DNA from: Bathynomus jamesi
Lineage: Eukaryota; Arthropoda; Malacostraca; Isopoda; Cirolanidae
Assembly: GCA_023014485.1 (NCBI GenBank)
Contig: JAJOZX010001860.1
Coordinates: 248,001-312,000, forward strand
DNA: 64,000 nt
Direction: 5' to 3'
Shown here: positions 10,787 through 21,199 of the stretch, in pieces
Numbering within the stretch: the stretch's first letter is position 1
How the letters are laid out: every line of letters starts with the position of its first letter
The notes under the pieces: generated by a model
The model's input: only the letters and a program-made list of their open reading frames with translations
The model's database searches: none
What the model was told of the DNA's origin: nothing
Position numbers and translations under genes: made by a program

Positions 10787-10905
10787 GGTGGGATGCCTTG
10801 CAGTAGTCCCGCGCTTTGACGTCATCTTAGTCGTGCTTGTGACGTCATCTTGGTCGTGTTTGTGTTGATGGAACATCGCTAAAGTATTTGAAAACGTCTC
10901 TGCCA
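10787..10905 (+). repeat. Family D repeat, copy 1, with two CRE-like palindromes
   Basis: A ~120-bp unit from GATGCCTTG to TCTCTGCCACTACA recurs at 21504-21626. It holds a tandem duplication of about 23 bp, each half starting with the CRE/ATF consensus TGACGTCA (10817-10824 and 10840-10847). Confidence 0.75.
10817..10847. promoter_or_regulatory. Tandem CRE/ATF-type sites (TGACGTCA)
   Basis: Two exact TGACGTCA palindromes lie 23 bp apart. In the second copy of the unit (21504-21626) both sites carry changes (TGACGTCA retained once, the other as TGACATCA). Function as an enhancer of the host element is inferred only. Confidence 0.4.
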
Positions 10906-11015
10906 CTACAGTAGTCTTCTCCCAGAGAGCGAAGTGAGCGATAAAAGAAGAGATCGTTTGAGGCAAGCGATAAAAATGTTTAATTCTGACGAGTGAAGGT
11001 CTTGCTGACGCTCGC

Positions 11016-11493
11016 CAGGCCCGTAGCCAAGGGGGGCCCAGGGGGGTCAAAGCCCCGCCTGGAAAATAATATGCCCCCCCCCCTGGGAAAACCAACCGCA
11101 ACGGCGTTCCATGCTACAAAAACGCCAAAGCCAGCTTGTTTTACTTGCCTTTGAAAATAAAAGAACGAAGCAAATAGACATGTTTGAATTCCTAAAGAAT
11201 TTCGCTAAAAAAAAACTCGCCGCATACAGTTATTCTAAAATTTAAAAAACTTACAAAGACTTTTATTTACACTAAATTTAGACTAAATATTGTATTCTAT
11301 AACCCAATATGCCTATCTATATGTATCGGTTTGGTCATTTTTTTATTTAGCCTACGGTGTTTTACTTGTTATAGTTTTGAATGTAATTTTCTGCAGTATA
11401 TTTCGATATTCACAAAAAAGGACTAAATTTTTTCATTGTCCCCCCTGTCAATTTCTCCGCCCCTCCTATTGATTTGGTCTGGCTACGGCCCTG
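11016..11493. mobile_element. hAT-type MITE, 478 bp, 8-bp TSD ACGCTCGC
   Basis: The ends CAGGCCCGTAGCCA and (inverted) CAGGGCCGTAGCCAGACC are flanked by perfect ACGCTCGC duplications (11008-11015 and 11494-11501). There is no transposase; internal reading frames are not conserved. hAT by TSD length and CAG ends. Confidence 0.92.
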
Positions 11494-11789
11494 ACGCTCG
11501 CACGGAGGGACGGAGAAACATGGCATGAGGGAGGGTGCTGAGATGGAAGGAATTGGGGAGTCGGTGGAGCTGGAGGGAGGAACTCGGCTAGGTCCACCGG
11601 GAATGGGGTTGGGGTAAGGTAGGAACGCGGAGTGAGTGGAGGAGAAAAGGGTGGTGACGAGAAAGGGCACGGGGAAACTGTATTGAGTTCGCAGGCGGTG
11701 CCCAAAATTTGTCACGTGTAAAATTCTCCTCGATAAATACGGTCCTGCCGAAGGGAAAGAAAAAAACGTCGTTCATGGAAACAAGTAGG

Positions 11790-12334
11790 CAGTGGTGTAG
11801 TGCTGTGGGAACGCGTGGGAACGGCGTTCCCTTACTTTTTTTGGTAGACGGAACGGCGTTCCCTCACTATTTCAAATAAATCCGAACTTACAAATCTCTA
11901 ACGTCATGAAATTTTATTCCCACCCCTAGAAGAAATATGAGAATCATTAACTGTTTCATTTCTTTTAGCTTCGACTGAGGCAATGCTAGCCTATAAAGAT
12001 CTGGTGAAACAGTCACCACGGCGTACCAGTTGTTAACTTTTTTTTAGTTAATCATTCAGTTGTTAGCTATTTTTATTGATCGTACTGGATGTCATGTATC
12101 TAATGTCACTGGAAATACTGCATCTTCAACCTTGGAATATATCCTAATATCCAGTGCATATGACCTCAAAATATCCCTGAAATTGGTCAGATTTCAAAAG
12201 ATTCCCGGGGGGCTTACAGTGTCCCCGGACCCCCAGCTGTATGGGCTCGCCGCGCTCGCCATTGTCCCCCCCCGCATCTGAGTAACACTTTCAAAATGCG
12301 TTCCCTCACTTCTTTATTTAGCACTACACCACTG
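11790..12334. mobile_element. hAT-type MITE, 545 bp, 8-bp TSD CAAGTAGG
   Basis: The ends CAGTGGTGTAGTGCT are perfect inverted repeats, flanked by CAAGTAGG at 11782-11789 and 12335-12342. Just inside both ends lies the word GGAACGC with GTGAGGGAACG, a second subterminal inverted repeat. No coding sequence is seen. Confidence 0.93.
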
Positions 12335-12342
12335 CAAGTAGG

Positions 12343-12960
12343 AGTAGTAAATCCACGAAATGATGCAAACAGACAGTTGAAGAAGGCAGGGACCGCCACC
12401 CTGTGCCTTGAGGAGTGTCTGTGCTGCAGTACGCCTTTCGTTGCGTGGATGTGTGTGTGTCAGTGCTTGTTTGCTTGAAGAATGCTTTTTAGGCCTTCCC
12501 GTAGAAGTGGGGGTGGGGGGAAAACCACACGTCGTGCTTGAAGAAGAGTTCGCTGGTGAGGTACGGGGGAGGTCGTCAAAAGGGGTCTTGCCAAATGATT
12601 TCTCGTACAGCGGCCGAAGAGGACCGTTGATATATTTGGCAAAAAACGTTCACGAGAAGATGCGCAAGAAACTTTCCGTAGAACGCGGGAAACTTGGAAG
12701 TGGGGTTGGGTCAACCGTAGCCGGGAAGAATGTGAGCTGGAGTTTGCCTCCTTGGGGCGGGGGGAGTCGCTGGCTACAGTTTAGACTTTAGACTGTTGAA
12801 TGAAACCGATTCATGTGGCAAAAATTTTCAAATTTGGTTCTTTTCCTTAGGCAGAAGAAAACTGAATGTTAAATACAGTTTGTTAAAATGTCACTTGAAA
12901 AAAATGTTCACACTGATTTCACTTTTGATTTGGCTGGGTATTCGTTTGTCACTACGGGTT
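12343..12960. other. Uncharacterised GC-richer stretch
   Basis: This is the continuation of the sequence into which the 11790-12334 MITE inserted. It is richer in G and C than its surroundings. Several overlapping frames are open but none shows a recognised motif. Confidence 0.4.
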
Positions 12961-13418
12961 GTCACCACTTTATAATTACCGATTTATGCGTAATGTTGGT
13001 ACTATAATTATAATGATGGTAATAATGGTTAATTGATTGTTAATGAATGGTTGTTAATGATAAGACTGGAGGTCACCAGATCTATGCAGATCAATTTATG
13101 TTATAAATTAGGTTGATTGATAGAATAAGTTTTCTTTCTTTATTAAACAAAATAAATGATTTATGAATGATGCAAAATGTAAGTTGGTTGTTTACATTCA
13201 AAATAATGTGTATATTTGAATAATGACTTCAATATAATAATAACTTGATATTAATAACGCGCGAGGTAATGATTAGTCTTTATATAAAGCTAGGTGAATG
13301 ACACGAGGCCCAAATGGGGCCTGCACAAAAGATGTTTACATGGTGGTTGCTCTCGGGTCACTGGTCTTCAAAGAGAGATATCGAAGCGCGTCCAGAAGTC
13401 CTTGTAACGAAGTTGAGG
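12961..13418 (+). repeat. Family C repeat, copy 2
   Basis: A direct repeat of 10321-10786. It ends at GTTGAGGT and is followed at once by AAGCG and CR1 coding sequence, where copy 1 continues into family D. The joint reads GAG/GTAAGC, which also resembles a splice donor. Confidence 0.75.
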
Positions 13419-14036
13419 TAAGCGTAGAGCAGGAAAAAGATTTAGGAGTTATAGTCACTGGTGATTTAAAAGTAGCGAAACAAAGTACAGCAGCGGTCAA
13501 TAAAGCGAACAAAGTGTTAGGTTTTATAGCTCGAAATTTTTAGTACAAATCGCGCGATATTATAGTTCCTCTTTATAAATCATTAGTTAGACCCCATTTG
13601 GAGTACGCGATCCAATTTTGGAATCCGCATATGCGCAAAGATAGAGACAAAATCGAAAGAGTTCAAAGACGAGCAACTAAGGTGATTCCGTCGCTTAGGT
13701 CAAAGTCGTACGAGGATAGGTTTAAAGAGTTAAAATTGACTCCACTCGAGATTAGGAGGTTAAGGGGTGATCTAATCCAGGTTTTCAAAATTATGAATGG
13801 GTTCGATAACGTAGATAGAGATAGCTTTTTCGAAATATCTCAATATAATAGGACTAGAAATAACGGGTGTAAGTTGACAAGTAGAAGGTTCGAGACAGCA
13901 GTTGCCAAAAACTTTTTTACGCATAGAATAGTAAATAGTTGGAATAGTTTGCCGGTAGAAGTAATTAGTAGCACGTCTACAAACATGTTTAAAAATCGAT
14001 TAGACGCATATGTTGATAGATTGGGTACAGTTTAAG
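13419..14036 (+). pseudogene. CR1-type LINE, reverse transcriptase C-terminal part
   Basis: The coding stretch starts VEQEKDLGVIVTGDLK, passes NKANKVLGFIARNF, is interrupted by a stop and frame change near 13541, and resumes with VPLYKSLVRPHLEYAIQFWN, VQRRATKVIPSLR, LRGDLIQVFKIMNGFDNVD and FFTHRIVNSWNSLP. This is the thumb and C-terminal domain of CR1 ORF2. The frame ends naturally with a stop at 14033-14035. The 5' part, including endonuclease and palm, is missing, the usual 5' truncation of LINE insertions. Confidence 0.9.
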
Positions 14037-14049
14037 ATAGTAAAATTAA

Positions 14050-14286
14050 GGGTTGAATAAGATAGATTTTGATTCTCTTTTCATTAAAGATCACAATAAC
14101 CATACTAGTGGTCATAGTATGAAATTATTTAAGCCAAGATGTAGAACAAATTTAAGAAAACATAGTTTTACAAACAGAGTAATTAAGTTTTGGAACAGTC
14201 TGACAGAAGAAGTGGTGACTTCAGATACAATCGATTCTTTCAAAAGAAGTTTGGATAGTTTGATGTCTGCAAGGGACATTTGGTGA
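14050..14286 (+). pseudogene. Second LINE ORF2 C-terminus
   Basis: The frame reads HSMKLFKPRCRTNLRKHSFT, VIKFWNSLTEEVVTSDTIDS and FKRSLDSLMSARDIW, ending in a stop. It is a CR1-like C-terminus distinct from the one just upstream, so two LINE 3' ends lie in tandem. Its untranslated continuation (14287-14380) recurs inverted at 19297-19380. Confidence 0.75.
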
Positions 14287-14380
14287 TAGTGTTTAAAATG
14301 GGCGGTCCTTATGGCAGCGGAGGTGTGTTCGGATTGGTGCACATAACTGCTCTAACCCAATCAATGACGTCATTATTAGG
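14287..14380 (+). repeat. LINE 3' untranslated segment shared with 19297-19380
   Basis: About 85 bp, from AAAATGGGCGGTCC through GCAGCGGAGGTGTGTTCGG to AATGACGTCATT, match 19297-19380 in reverse complement with a few substitutions. Confidence 0.75.
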
Positions 14381-15241
14381 TCACTTCTGCTATATTTTAG
14401 TGTTTAAAATACGAATGATTAAGAAGCAGAATGAGCAAGTTTTGGGATGTTGGGATGGTTATGGAGCAATCCTAGTCATCATAATATTAGCTGGGCATTA
14501 CATTATACCGTCTCAATATATACTGTAGACTATAGAGAACGACTAATTCGGCAAATATCCGAAATCATGGCATGATACCTAAGTTATTTTGATGTAGGTC
14601 TAAATTATTTGCTCAAATGCAATTATTGATATTAAGTAATTGTTGGGAATTGTTGGCAATATTGTTGTTTGTGATACATATCCTACGTGAAGAATCTAAT
14701 GACCAAATTCCTCAGTGAACCTCTCACGCGCTCGCATTTCGAAGAAGTCACGGTCGTCTCACTAATAGATAGTTTATCCATTGTTTTAAGTGGTAACCTA
14801 TTAAGCGAACTATGTTAAACCTATTCCATCTTATGAAAGTCATTAGTCTAAAGCAAGACTGGTGGGCCGTGAATCAGAGAAATTTGCATTTGATTTGTTC
14901 ATCGTAATTATTACGTAATATAGTATACTGTATATAGTAGTATATAAGAGTTTATTGGTAGCATATCATATGACAATTCCCATAAACATGTGATGACCTC
15001 GATGTTGCCAGTTTTTATTTTTTTCCTGAAACTATTACCTTTTCATAGTTTGTTTCAACAATGCATATTATCATCTCCACGAGCGTAGACACTGCAAGAA
15101 AAGATTCTAACTAAGGATAAGTAAAGTTCTTTCATAGTCACAATATATACTTTTATAGATGTCAAACATAAAAATATAATAAAATTCTATATTAACATAA
15201 ATATATATTCGATACACATTTACGTCATAGCTTTAACATCA
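14381..15241. other. No gene recognised
   Basis: AT-rich DNA between the LINE ends and the Tc1-like transposase. I could not identify terminal repeats of that transposase here. Confidence 0.5.
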
Positions 15242-16272
15242 GTATTTCGTATAGCTTCCTCCAGCATCAATAATTTCTTGCAATCGTTGCAGCATAGAAG
15301 AGGCCAGATTGTAGGGAATGTTTGGTGTTCGGCGTAAGCTCCCCTAACTATTCCTCGTGTGAGCTAAAAGTGCTTCAAATGTTCTTTCATTGCGATGCTC
15401 CCATTCGTTAATCATTATTGCCAAAAGGTTTTCAATCGGATTCAAATCAGGAGAACGTGGTGGCAGAATTAGATTAATAATCTCTGGGTGATCTTCGTAC
15501 CACGCTCTCACAACGTTACTCCTATGAATGGGACTGTTATCTTCCATTAAGTAAAATGGTTCCGGTGCTGGAACCAGATACGCACGAACACTGGGTAGCA
15601 GCACCTCTTCCAGTATCTGGCAATATTGCTGTCCAGTAAAGCGTCCATCTACTTGAGTCAATTCTCCGACACCATAGCCAGACATCCAGCCCCACACACC
15701 GAGATTGATGTGACCACTACGTTTGCTCGGAAAACATTTCCTTCTTCATAGCGTTTTCCGCGCTGCCTCCAACAATACAGGGAACCATGACTATCTGTTG
15801 AAAATGTTTTTTCGTTACAGTACACAACTTTTCTCCAGAATTCTTCCTCCTGCGGCAAGTATTGCAAGGCAAATCCCATCCGCGCCTCTTTATGCTCAAT
15901 CGTCAACGCAGGTTTTATAGCTGGACGGCGAGAAAAATACCCTGCCTCGTGAAGTCTATTGTTCACTGTATTTGCGGTACAACGAAGGTTCAGGTCTCTG
16001 TAAATATGCGTCGCTGGAATAAACGGATGCTCTCTGGCATGATTAACAATCGCAGCATCTTCCTCTTGAGATGTTGAACGCGGAGGACCAGACCTCGGCA
16101 AAGTAGCGATTGAGTTTTCTGCTTCATACCGATGAATCCACCGTTCCACAGTGCTTCGATGAACGTCTAGTCGCCTTGATATTTCTCTTATTGGCACACC
16201 ATATTCATGCAATGTCACCATTGCTCCCCGCATTGCCTGGGTCGTCTCGTGGTGCACAGACGGCCTTTCCAT
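15242..16272 (-). pseudogene. Tc1/mariner-type transposase, frameshifted, first catalytic Asp lost
   Basis: From an ATG at 16272 the frame has paired helix-turn-helix motifs (GVPIREISRRLDVHRSTVERW and LNLRCTANTVNNRLHEAGY), then the DDE core. The first catalytic position, expected as DEK-F, reads CNEKTF. A frame change at about 15680 leads to MEDNSPIHRSNVV and RSPDLNPIENLLAIM, giving 35 residues between the second Asp and the Glu. A second frame change near 15345 leads to the C-terminus LQRLQEIIDAGGSYTKY at 15242. Three defects make it inactive. Confidence 0.88.
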
Positions 16273-16659
16273 CTTTGTGTAAATGGCTTATGTGAAGCGT
16301 GCTTGGACGATAAAGGAAATGAGGATACCATGCACCCCTTCTGAAATTGATTTCGGTTGTGAAGGGTACCAACCCCTCGAATGGTAATAATAACACGTCA
16401 ACAAAGATTTTTCATCAGAGTAAAATTTGTGGTGGCTGGATAGCAGTTTTCACGCTGATTCCAAAACTGCATTCAGATTTTTTCTAGCATGTATAGTTTT
16501 CAAGATGAAGGCATATATATAACTACACAGATTTAACCATTTTAAATAGGCAAAATACTAATATTTCAACATTTGATTGTGTTTATTTTATTGTGTTTTT
16601 TTAGTTTATTCATCTTATTTATTTCAATTATCTTAATTATACATCTTATGTATTTCAGG

Positions 16660-16661
16660 TG
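16660..16661 (+). other. Possible splice acceptor upstream of transposase
   Basis: A polypyrimidine-poor but AT-rich run ends TATTTCAG before GTGTGAGC near 16660, upstream of the ATG at 16804. It could be the acceptor of a 5' intron; there is no independent support. Confidence 0.2.
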
Positions 16662-16803
16662 TGAGCTTTTACGTCTAGCAGCATTGTGATTCAGGCAACA
16701 ACGCCGTGCTTTGTGTGTCAAAAGATCAGTCCAGTCCAAGAACTTGTTGTGTCAAGTTGGTGTACATTTTTTTTTGAATTTATAGTTTGCTCAGGTCAGT
16801 CAC

Positions 16804-17750
16804 ATGCCTCGACAATGTAAGAATGACCCCGACAAGTTCTGTTTCGTATGCGGCCAGTTGACAACTAAAACACAGCGACGAAGTATTACAACGACATTAA
16901 GAAAATATACAAACTATACTTTGGTTGCCATCTAGGTGACCAAGATAAACCATGGGCGCCACATCAAATCTGTTCTGGCTGTTCAAATGGATTACGTGAT
17001 TGGCTTAACAAAAAGAAAGCTTCAATGCCATTTGCCATACCCATGATATGGAGAACAATTTACTTGAGAACAATGTTCGTATTAGTTACTACCGAAAGCG
17101 GAATTTTGAATTAACAGCATTCTTTTCAGTAGACGGTCCTCTCTGTTATTGCCATGACATCAATGGACTATTTACAGCCATATCTCAGACGTATATGGCA
17201 TCTGAGTGGCGCCTCTTTATTGATTCGTCGCAGAGAAGCCTGAAAGCAGTTCTTTTGCATAATGGTAATATAATGCCATCCATCCCCATTGCCCATTCCG
17301 TCCATCTAAAAGAGACATATGACAATATGGATATACTACTTAAGGCAATCAAATACGACAGTCATCAATGGAATGTTTGTGGATCTAAAAGTTATAGGAA
17401 TGCTTATAGGTATGCAGTCAGGATTCACAAATGGATATGTGAAAACTTTCTTGGAAGCAACAAGTCACTGCGTATAAGGATGGAGTCAAGAACCTCCTTG
17501 ATGCCTTCAAAGAAATGGAGTGTCGAATGTCGTTAAATATTCACTTCCTGCATTCCCACTTAGATTTCTTTCTTGAAAACCTGGTGCAGTGAGTGACGAG
17601 CAAGGAGAGCGCTTCATCAAGATATTTCAGATGATGGAGAAGCGCTACCAAGGATATTGGAATGAAAGCATGATGGCGGACATTGTTGGATGCTGTATCG
17701 TGACAATCCAGGCCAAATTTACAAAAGGAAATCACACTCACAGCGCTTTT
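16804..17750 (+). pseudogene. Transposase remnant, CxxC N-terminus and ERF motif
   Basis: An ATG at 16804 opens MPRQCKNDPDKFCFVCGQL; a frame change follows, then GDQDKPWAPHQICSGCSNGL with a second CxxC pair, and PFAIPMIWRE. A large internal deletion leads to CYCHDINGLF, WRLFIDSSQRSLKAVLLHNG and WNVCGSKSYRN, then CRMSLNIHFLHSHLDFF and VSDEQGERFIKIFQMMEKRY. These blocks occur in the same order in the fuller copy at 29321-31187. D/D/E-like positions (FIDSS, CGDLK in the other copy, GERF) suggest an RNase-H-like transposase; that is inference. Confidence 0.75.
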
Positions 17751-18025
17751 AATAAAATAATGTATATATTCCTTATTTATAAGTATATTGAATAAAGTAT
17801 ATGATGTATTTGTTGTTTAGCATTCCTAAGTGTGATCTATACATCCATAAATTTTCTTATAGCAATATCAAAAACTTAAAAATATCAAAACCAGTGTATC
17901 TATATAACTCTACGTGCTAGAAAACAATTAAAACCAGATTCGGAATCAGCGCGAAAAATGCATTAAGAAAAGTGTGATCATGTTTGTGATGAGGAAAAAA
18001 AGTTTAATTTTGTTGGCCAGTGTAA

Positions 18026-19033
18026 TCAGCCAATTTCCTATTTTGTTGAACATTTGCATAAAAAATTCGTCTTAAAAGCCAAGGATCCAAAGATTGTCAG
18101 CAATAGTTTATATCCCAACTGAATATAGTCAGCCATCAACAGTATAATCATATTTTATTTCCATAACTACTCATGACTACTCTGTCATAGTAAATAACCT
18201 TATTATGACTTAGGTAGTAGTGGTAATTCTGAGTGGCGGCCTCTAGCCACATACGTTAAACCTGTCAGTGCGTCTAAGACCAGACTTTTCTGTTTCTGTC
18301 AATTCATTGTTAGTTTAAAGTATTTTGCTCTTTGTCTTTCTAGGTCTAGGGCATTAAAATAAATATTTGAGTTTGTGTTTAGCATTTCACATGAATTTCT
18401 CTCCTCTCCCTTAACCCATCCCCGCGTTCATTTTAGCCCCCTCTCTCCCTTTCCTCCTCCCTTCGTAATTTCCCACCCACCCTCGTTTCCTTCGACATAG
18501 CAACGCTTACCTCCATCTTCATTCCACTTCCTTCATTAAACCTATTATCGCTTTTACTGTCCCTTCCTTCCATCCTTCAATGCCAGCGTTCTTAAACCTA
18601 GCACATAAATTACCGGTATGTAATATCGAATCTAACACCTTAGATCTCTACGCATTCATGTTACTTGAAGACACCTGTGTCTTAGGGGAATCTAAGTGCT
18701 GAGAGTGGGCTTGGGGATAGTCTATAGATTATTACAGATGACCTTGAACGCTCCAACTATTTAAAAATGATTATTTATTACGCACATCATATGGCATAAT
18801 ACACACATGAATTTAAGTATCTCTTACACTATAGGAATGGAATTGAATCCTACCAGAGTTAAAAAGTCGCAAAATATGATAGATTAGTTTGTATTAAGAG
18901 TTCACTAAGAGAAAAGGATTTGGGGTAGAGAGGAAGGCAGAGAGTATATTTTCCCCGAGTTTCGGTTATTATTAACGTTATATGGATATATTGCCGATGT
19001 CCCTGCTGAAGACCTCTGATGAGATGCGGTGTG

Positions 19034-19067
<34 letters not shown>

Positions 19068-19296
19068 TTAAATCACACCTTTTAAATGGTTTGTGGGTAA
19101 GGGCTTCACGTATGTTATTTTAGTCCAGTGTAGTTTATGTGGAGGTGTTAACGTAACTTGCACTTGGGACTGTTAATTGTAAGACAACTACCGTAGCTGG
19201 GACTGAGACACGTTATCCCCTGCATACTCTATATATATCTATATACAGTATGTCTCTATATATAAATAGATAGAGTGATTAACACAAAAATAGATG
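18026..19296. other. No gene; (GA)n at 19037-19064
   Basis: The stretch holds pyrimidine-rich DNA at 18400-18560 and a GA dinucleotide run. No coding sequence or paired terminal repeats could be supported. Confidence 0.5.
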
Positions 19297-19380
19297 TGGA
19301 CGTCATTGATGGGGTTAGAGCAATTATGTGCACCAATCCGAACACACCTCCGCTGCCATAAGGAACGCCCATTTTATACC
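19297..19380 (-). repeat. LINE 3' untranslated fragment (inverse of 14295-14380)
   Basis: This short block matches the tail of the LINE at 14050 in reverse complement. It abuts the left arm of the folded-back mariner at 19384, so one of the two truncated the other. Confidence 0.7.
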
Positions 19381-19383
19381 TAA

Positions 19384-20075
19384 CTGCAGCAGTTCGTATA
19401 CGTGTACGTAAGTTTTCAAGACTCGTAATCTTCGTCTGATAGACGTGCGACTCGATAAAGCCCCATGCAAAGAAATCTAAAGGGGTTAAATCTGGTCATC
19501 TCGCGACACAAGGTCTGTTGCTTCCGCGTCCGATCCAGCGATTTGGAAAACGTCCATTTAGATAATCCTGAACAATTTTGGCATAGTGACAGGAGCACCA
19601 TCATGTTGATAGACGACGGGGATAGGATTGTTAGTACCGTCGTCTATCAACATGATGGTGCTCCTTGTCACTATGCCAAAATTGTTCAGGATTATCTAAA
19701 TGGACGTTTTCCAAATCGCTGGATCGGACGCGGAAGCAACAGACCTTGGCCAGCGAGATGACCAGATTTAACCCCTTTAGATTTCTTTGCATGGGGCTTT
19801 ATCGAGTCGCACGTCTATCAGACGAAGATTACGAGTCTTGAAAACTTACGTACACGTATACGAACTGCTGCAGATAACACAACCCCACAAATGCTCCAGA
19901 ATGTGTTTAGAAATGCTGCGGAACGATTTGAGCTGTGCAGGGATACTGATGGGTGTCACGTCGAATCCTACTCTTAATTATTTAATAAATGTTACCACTT
20001 TATCATTTTATGATTGAATTCCATATAATTTCCAAGTGCTTCACAAAAATAGATCCTGACTTTATGTACACCCTG
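19384..20075 (+). mobile_element. Folded-back Tc1/mariner fragment
   Basis: Positions 19384-19619 and 19637-19873 are near-perfect inverted copies (~236 bp arms, 17-bp spacer). The right arm and its continuation encode the C-terminal half of a Tc1/mariner transposase. The element ends at 20075 in an outward CAGGGTGTACATAAAG terminus followed by TA. The 5' half of the gene is replaced by an inverted copy of the 3' half. Confidence 0.87.
19640..19977 (+). pseudogene. Tc1/mariner transposase C-terminal half
   Basis: The frame encodes YQHDGAPCHYAKIVQDYLNG, FPNRWIGRGSNRPWPAR, a TGA in place of the residue before PDLTPLDFFAWG, then a helical C-terminus with LENLRTRIRTAADNT. The HDGAP Asp is the second catalytic residue and the Asp of PDLTP the third, with 36 residues between them. 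The internal TGA and the lack of the N-terminal DNA-binding half make it inactive. Confidence 0.85.
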
Positions 20076-20262
20076 TATATAGCTTTCATTTCTTAGAATA
20101 TTTTTTCGCTCAGAATAAAAACAGAAGAATGGAATTTGTTTATAAATAAAATTTTGGGCAAATTCGAAATTACCCGTTAAGCGTAAGTACCCTATAATTG
20201 ATTTTATGATACTATTTTACTTATTTTTATGACTGAGTAGTGAGTAGTTATCTATTCGACTT

Positions 20263-20269
<7 letters not shown>

Positions 20270-20295
<26 letters not shown>

Positions 20296-20312
20296 ATATA
20301 TATATATATATT
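20270..20312. repeat. (TA)n microsatellite
   Basis: An AT dinucleotide tract flanks the left side of the tRNA-like palindrome; a similar tract lies at 20605-20650 on its right side. Confidence 0.9.
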
Positions 20313-20342
20313 TCAACTGCAAAGAACACGCAGTATAAATAA

Positions 20343-20604
20343 CGTAAAGACAACGCTTGTATAGGAGAACATTCCGCGCAAGATGAGAAGAGAGAACGAA
20401 CAAATGAAAAATGAGGTAACCACCCGGCAATCGAACCCGGGATCTTCCGATTGCCGGTCAGATATGTGTAATGGTTATCATATCTGACCGGCAATCGGAA
20501 GATCCCGGGTTCGATTCCCGGGTGGTTACCTCATTTTTTCATTTGTTCGTTCTCTCTTCTCATCTTGCGCGGAATGTTGTCCTATACAAGCGTTGTTCTT
20601 TACG
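20343..20604. repeat. Palindrome carrying a tRNA-like sequence on each arm
   Basis: The arms (about 125 bp each, centre near 20474) differ by a few bases and small indels. Each contains a T-arm-like CCCGGGTTCGATTCCCGGG with a perfect pol III B-box (GGTTCGATTCC). On the plus strand TCTGACCGGCAATCGGA can form an anticodon-type stem. The 5' acceptor strand complementary to GTGGTTA is missing beside the D-arm, so it is not a standard tRNA gene. Confidence 0.75.
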
Positions 20605-20614
20605 ATATATATAT

Positions 20615-20648
<34 letters not shown>

Positions 20649-20651
20649 ATC

Positions 20652-20714
20652 GACACAATTGTTCGCAATTTCTGAGGCAGCACCCCCATAACTGAAAGTC
20701 ACGAGCCGCCACTG
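20652..20714 (-). other. Orphan hAT-like terminus
   Basis: On the minus strand the sequence begins CAGTGGCGGCTCGTGACT, as in hAT ends. No matching second end or duplication was found. Confidence 0.45.
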
Positions 20715-21199
20715 AGGGAGGCAGCATCTTGGGTTAGGGGATACTCTCTGTCCTTACACACCCCATTTAAAAAGATTCCTCTGCCGAGCAGTGCCCCCCA
20801 TAGTACTGTGAGGTATTAAAAAACTCATGATCTTCACTTGCCCCGCAAACACCTTTAAATGGGAGACCCAAAATGGGTGCACACACATTTCTACATTACT
20901 GTAGTCTTTACAGCCACACCTACACTTTACCTCCTAAATATATATATATATTGTAATGTATATGGTTGTAAATTGTGACTTGGTCCGCTATAGATATGGA
21001 CCGTGACTTATTTTTGGTTGGCAAGGTACTGGTATTGATGGATACCGTAATGAAATTGACTGGATTCTTTGGATCTGATATATTTGCATGTCGGTTATAA
21101 ATAGATATAGAGTGTAACATATTTGTGGATAGTAGTCTATTTTGACTTGATCCTCTGGATCCAGAGATTCTATCTTTAGTTTTAAATTGATAATTAATT
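20715..21199. other. No gene recognised
   Basis: Mixed sequence with a short TA tract at 20938-20950. Nothing further could be supported. Confidence 0.4.

Larger units (their letters stand above)
16394..18022 (+). mobile_element. Small CACTR-ended (CMC/Chapaev-like) transposon with TAA duplication
   Basis: The left end CACGTCAACAAAG and inverted right end CACTGGCCAACAAAA are flanked by TAA on both sides (16391-16393; 18023-18025). Subterminal inverted words TTTTC-CGCTGATTCC and TTTTCTAGCA-GTA-AGTT follow at both ends. The internal protein matches the larger element at 29135-31682. CACTR ends with a 3-bp duplication fit the CACTA-Mirage-Chapaev superfamily; the subgroup is inferred. Confidence 0.75.

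Noticed and set aside
12408..12791. A gene in the GC-richer stretch at 12.4-12.8 kb
   Set aside because: Overlapping open frames on both strands lack any motif and are explained by base composition.
13410..13425. Splice donor GAG/GTAAGC at the family C - CR1 joint
   Set aside because: The match is good, but copy 1 of the repeat has GTGGGA at this place and no partner acceptor was seen, so it is more simply an insertion border.
15242..16394. Complete Tc1-like element with terminal repeats
   Set aside because: The transposase is recognisable, but I could not find paired terminal repeats or TA flanks.
20472..20530. Functional tRNA gene (Val, Ala or Glu type)
   Set aside because: The T-arm and an anticodon-like stem are present, but the 5' acceptor strand is missing and position 33 of the loop is C instead of T.
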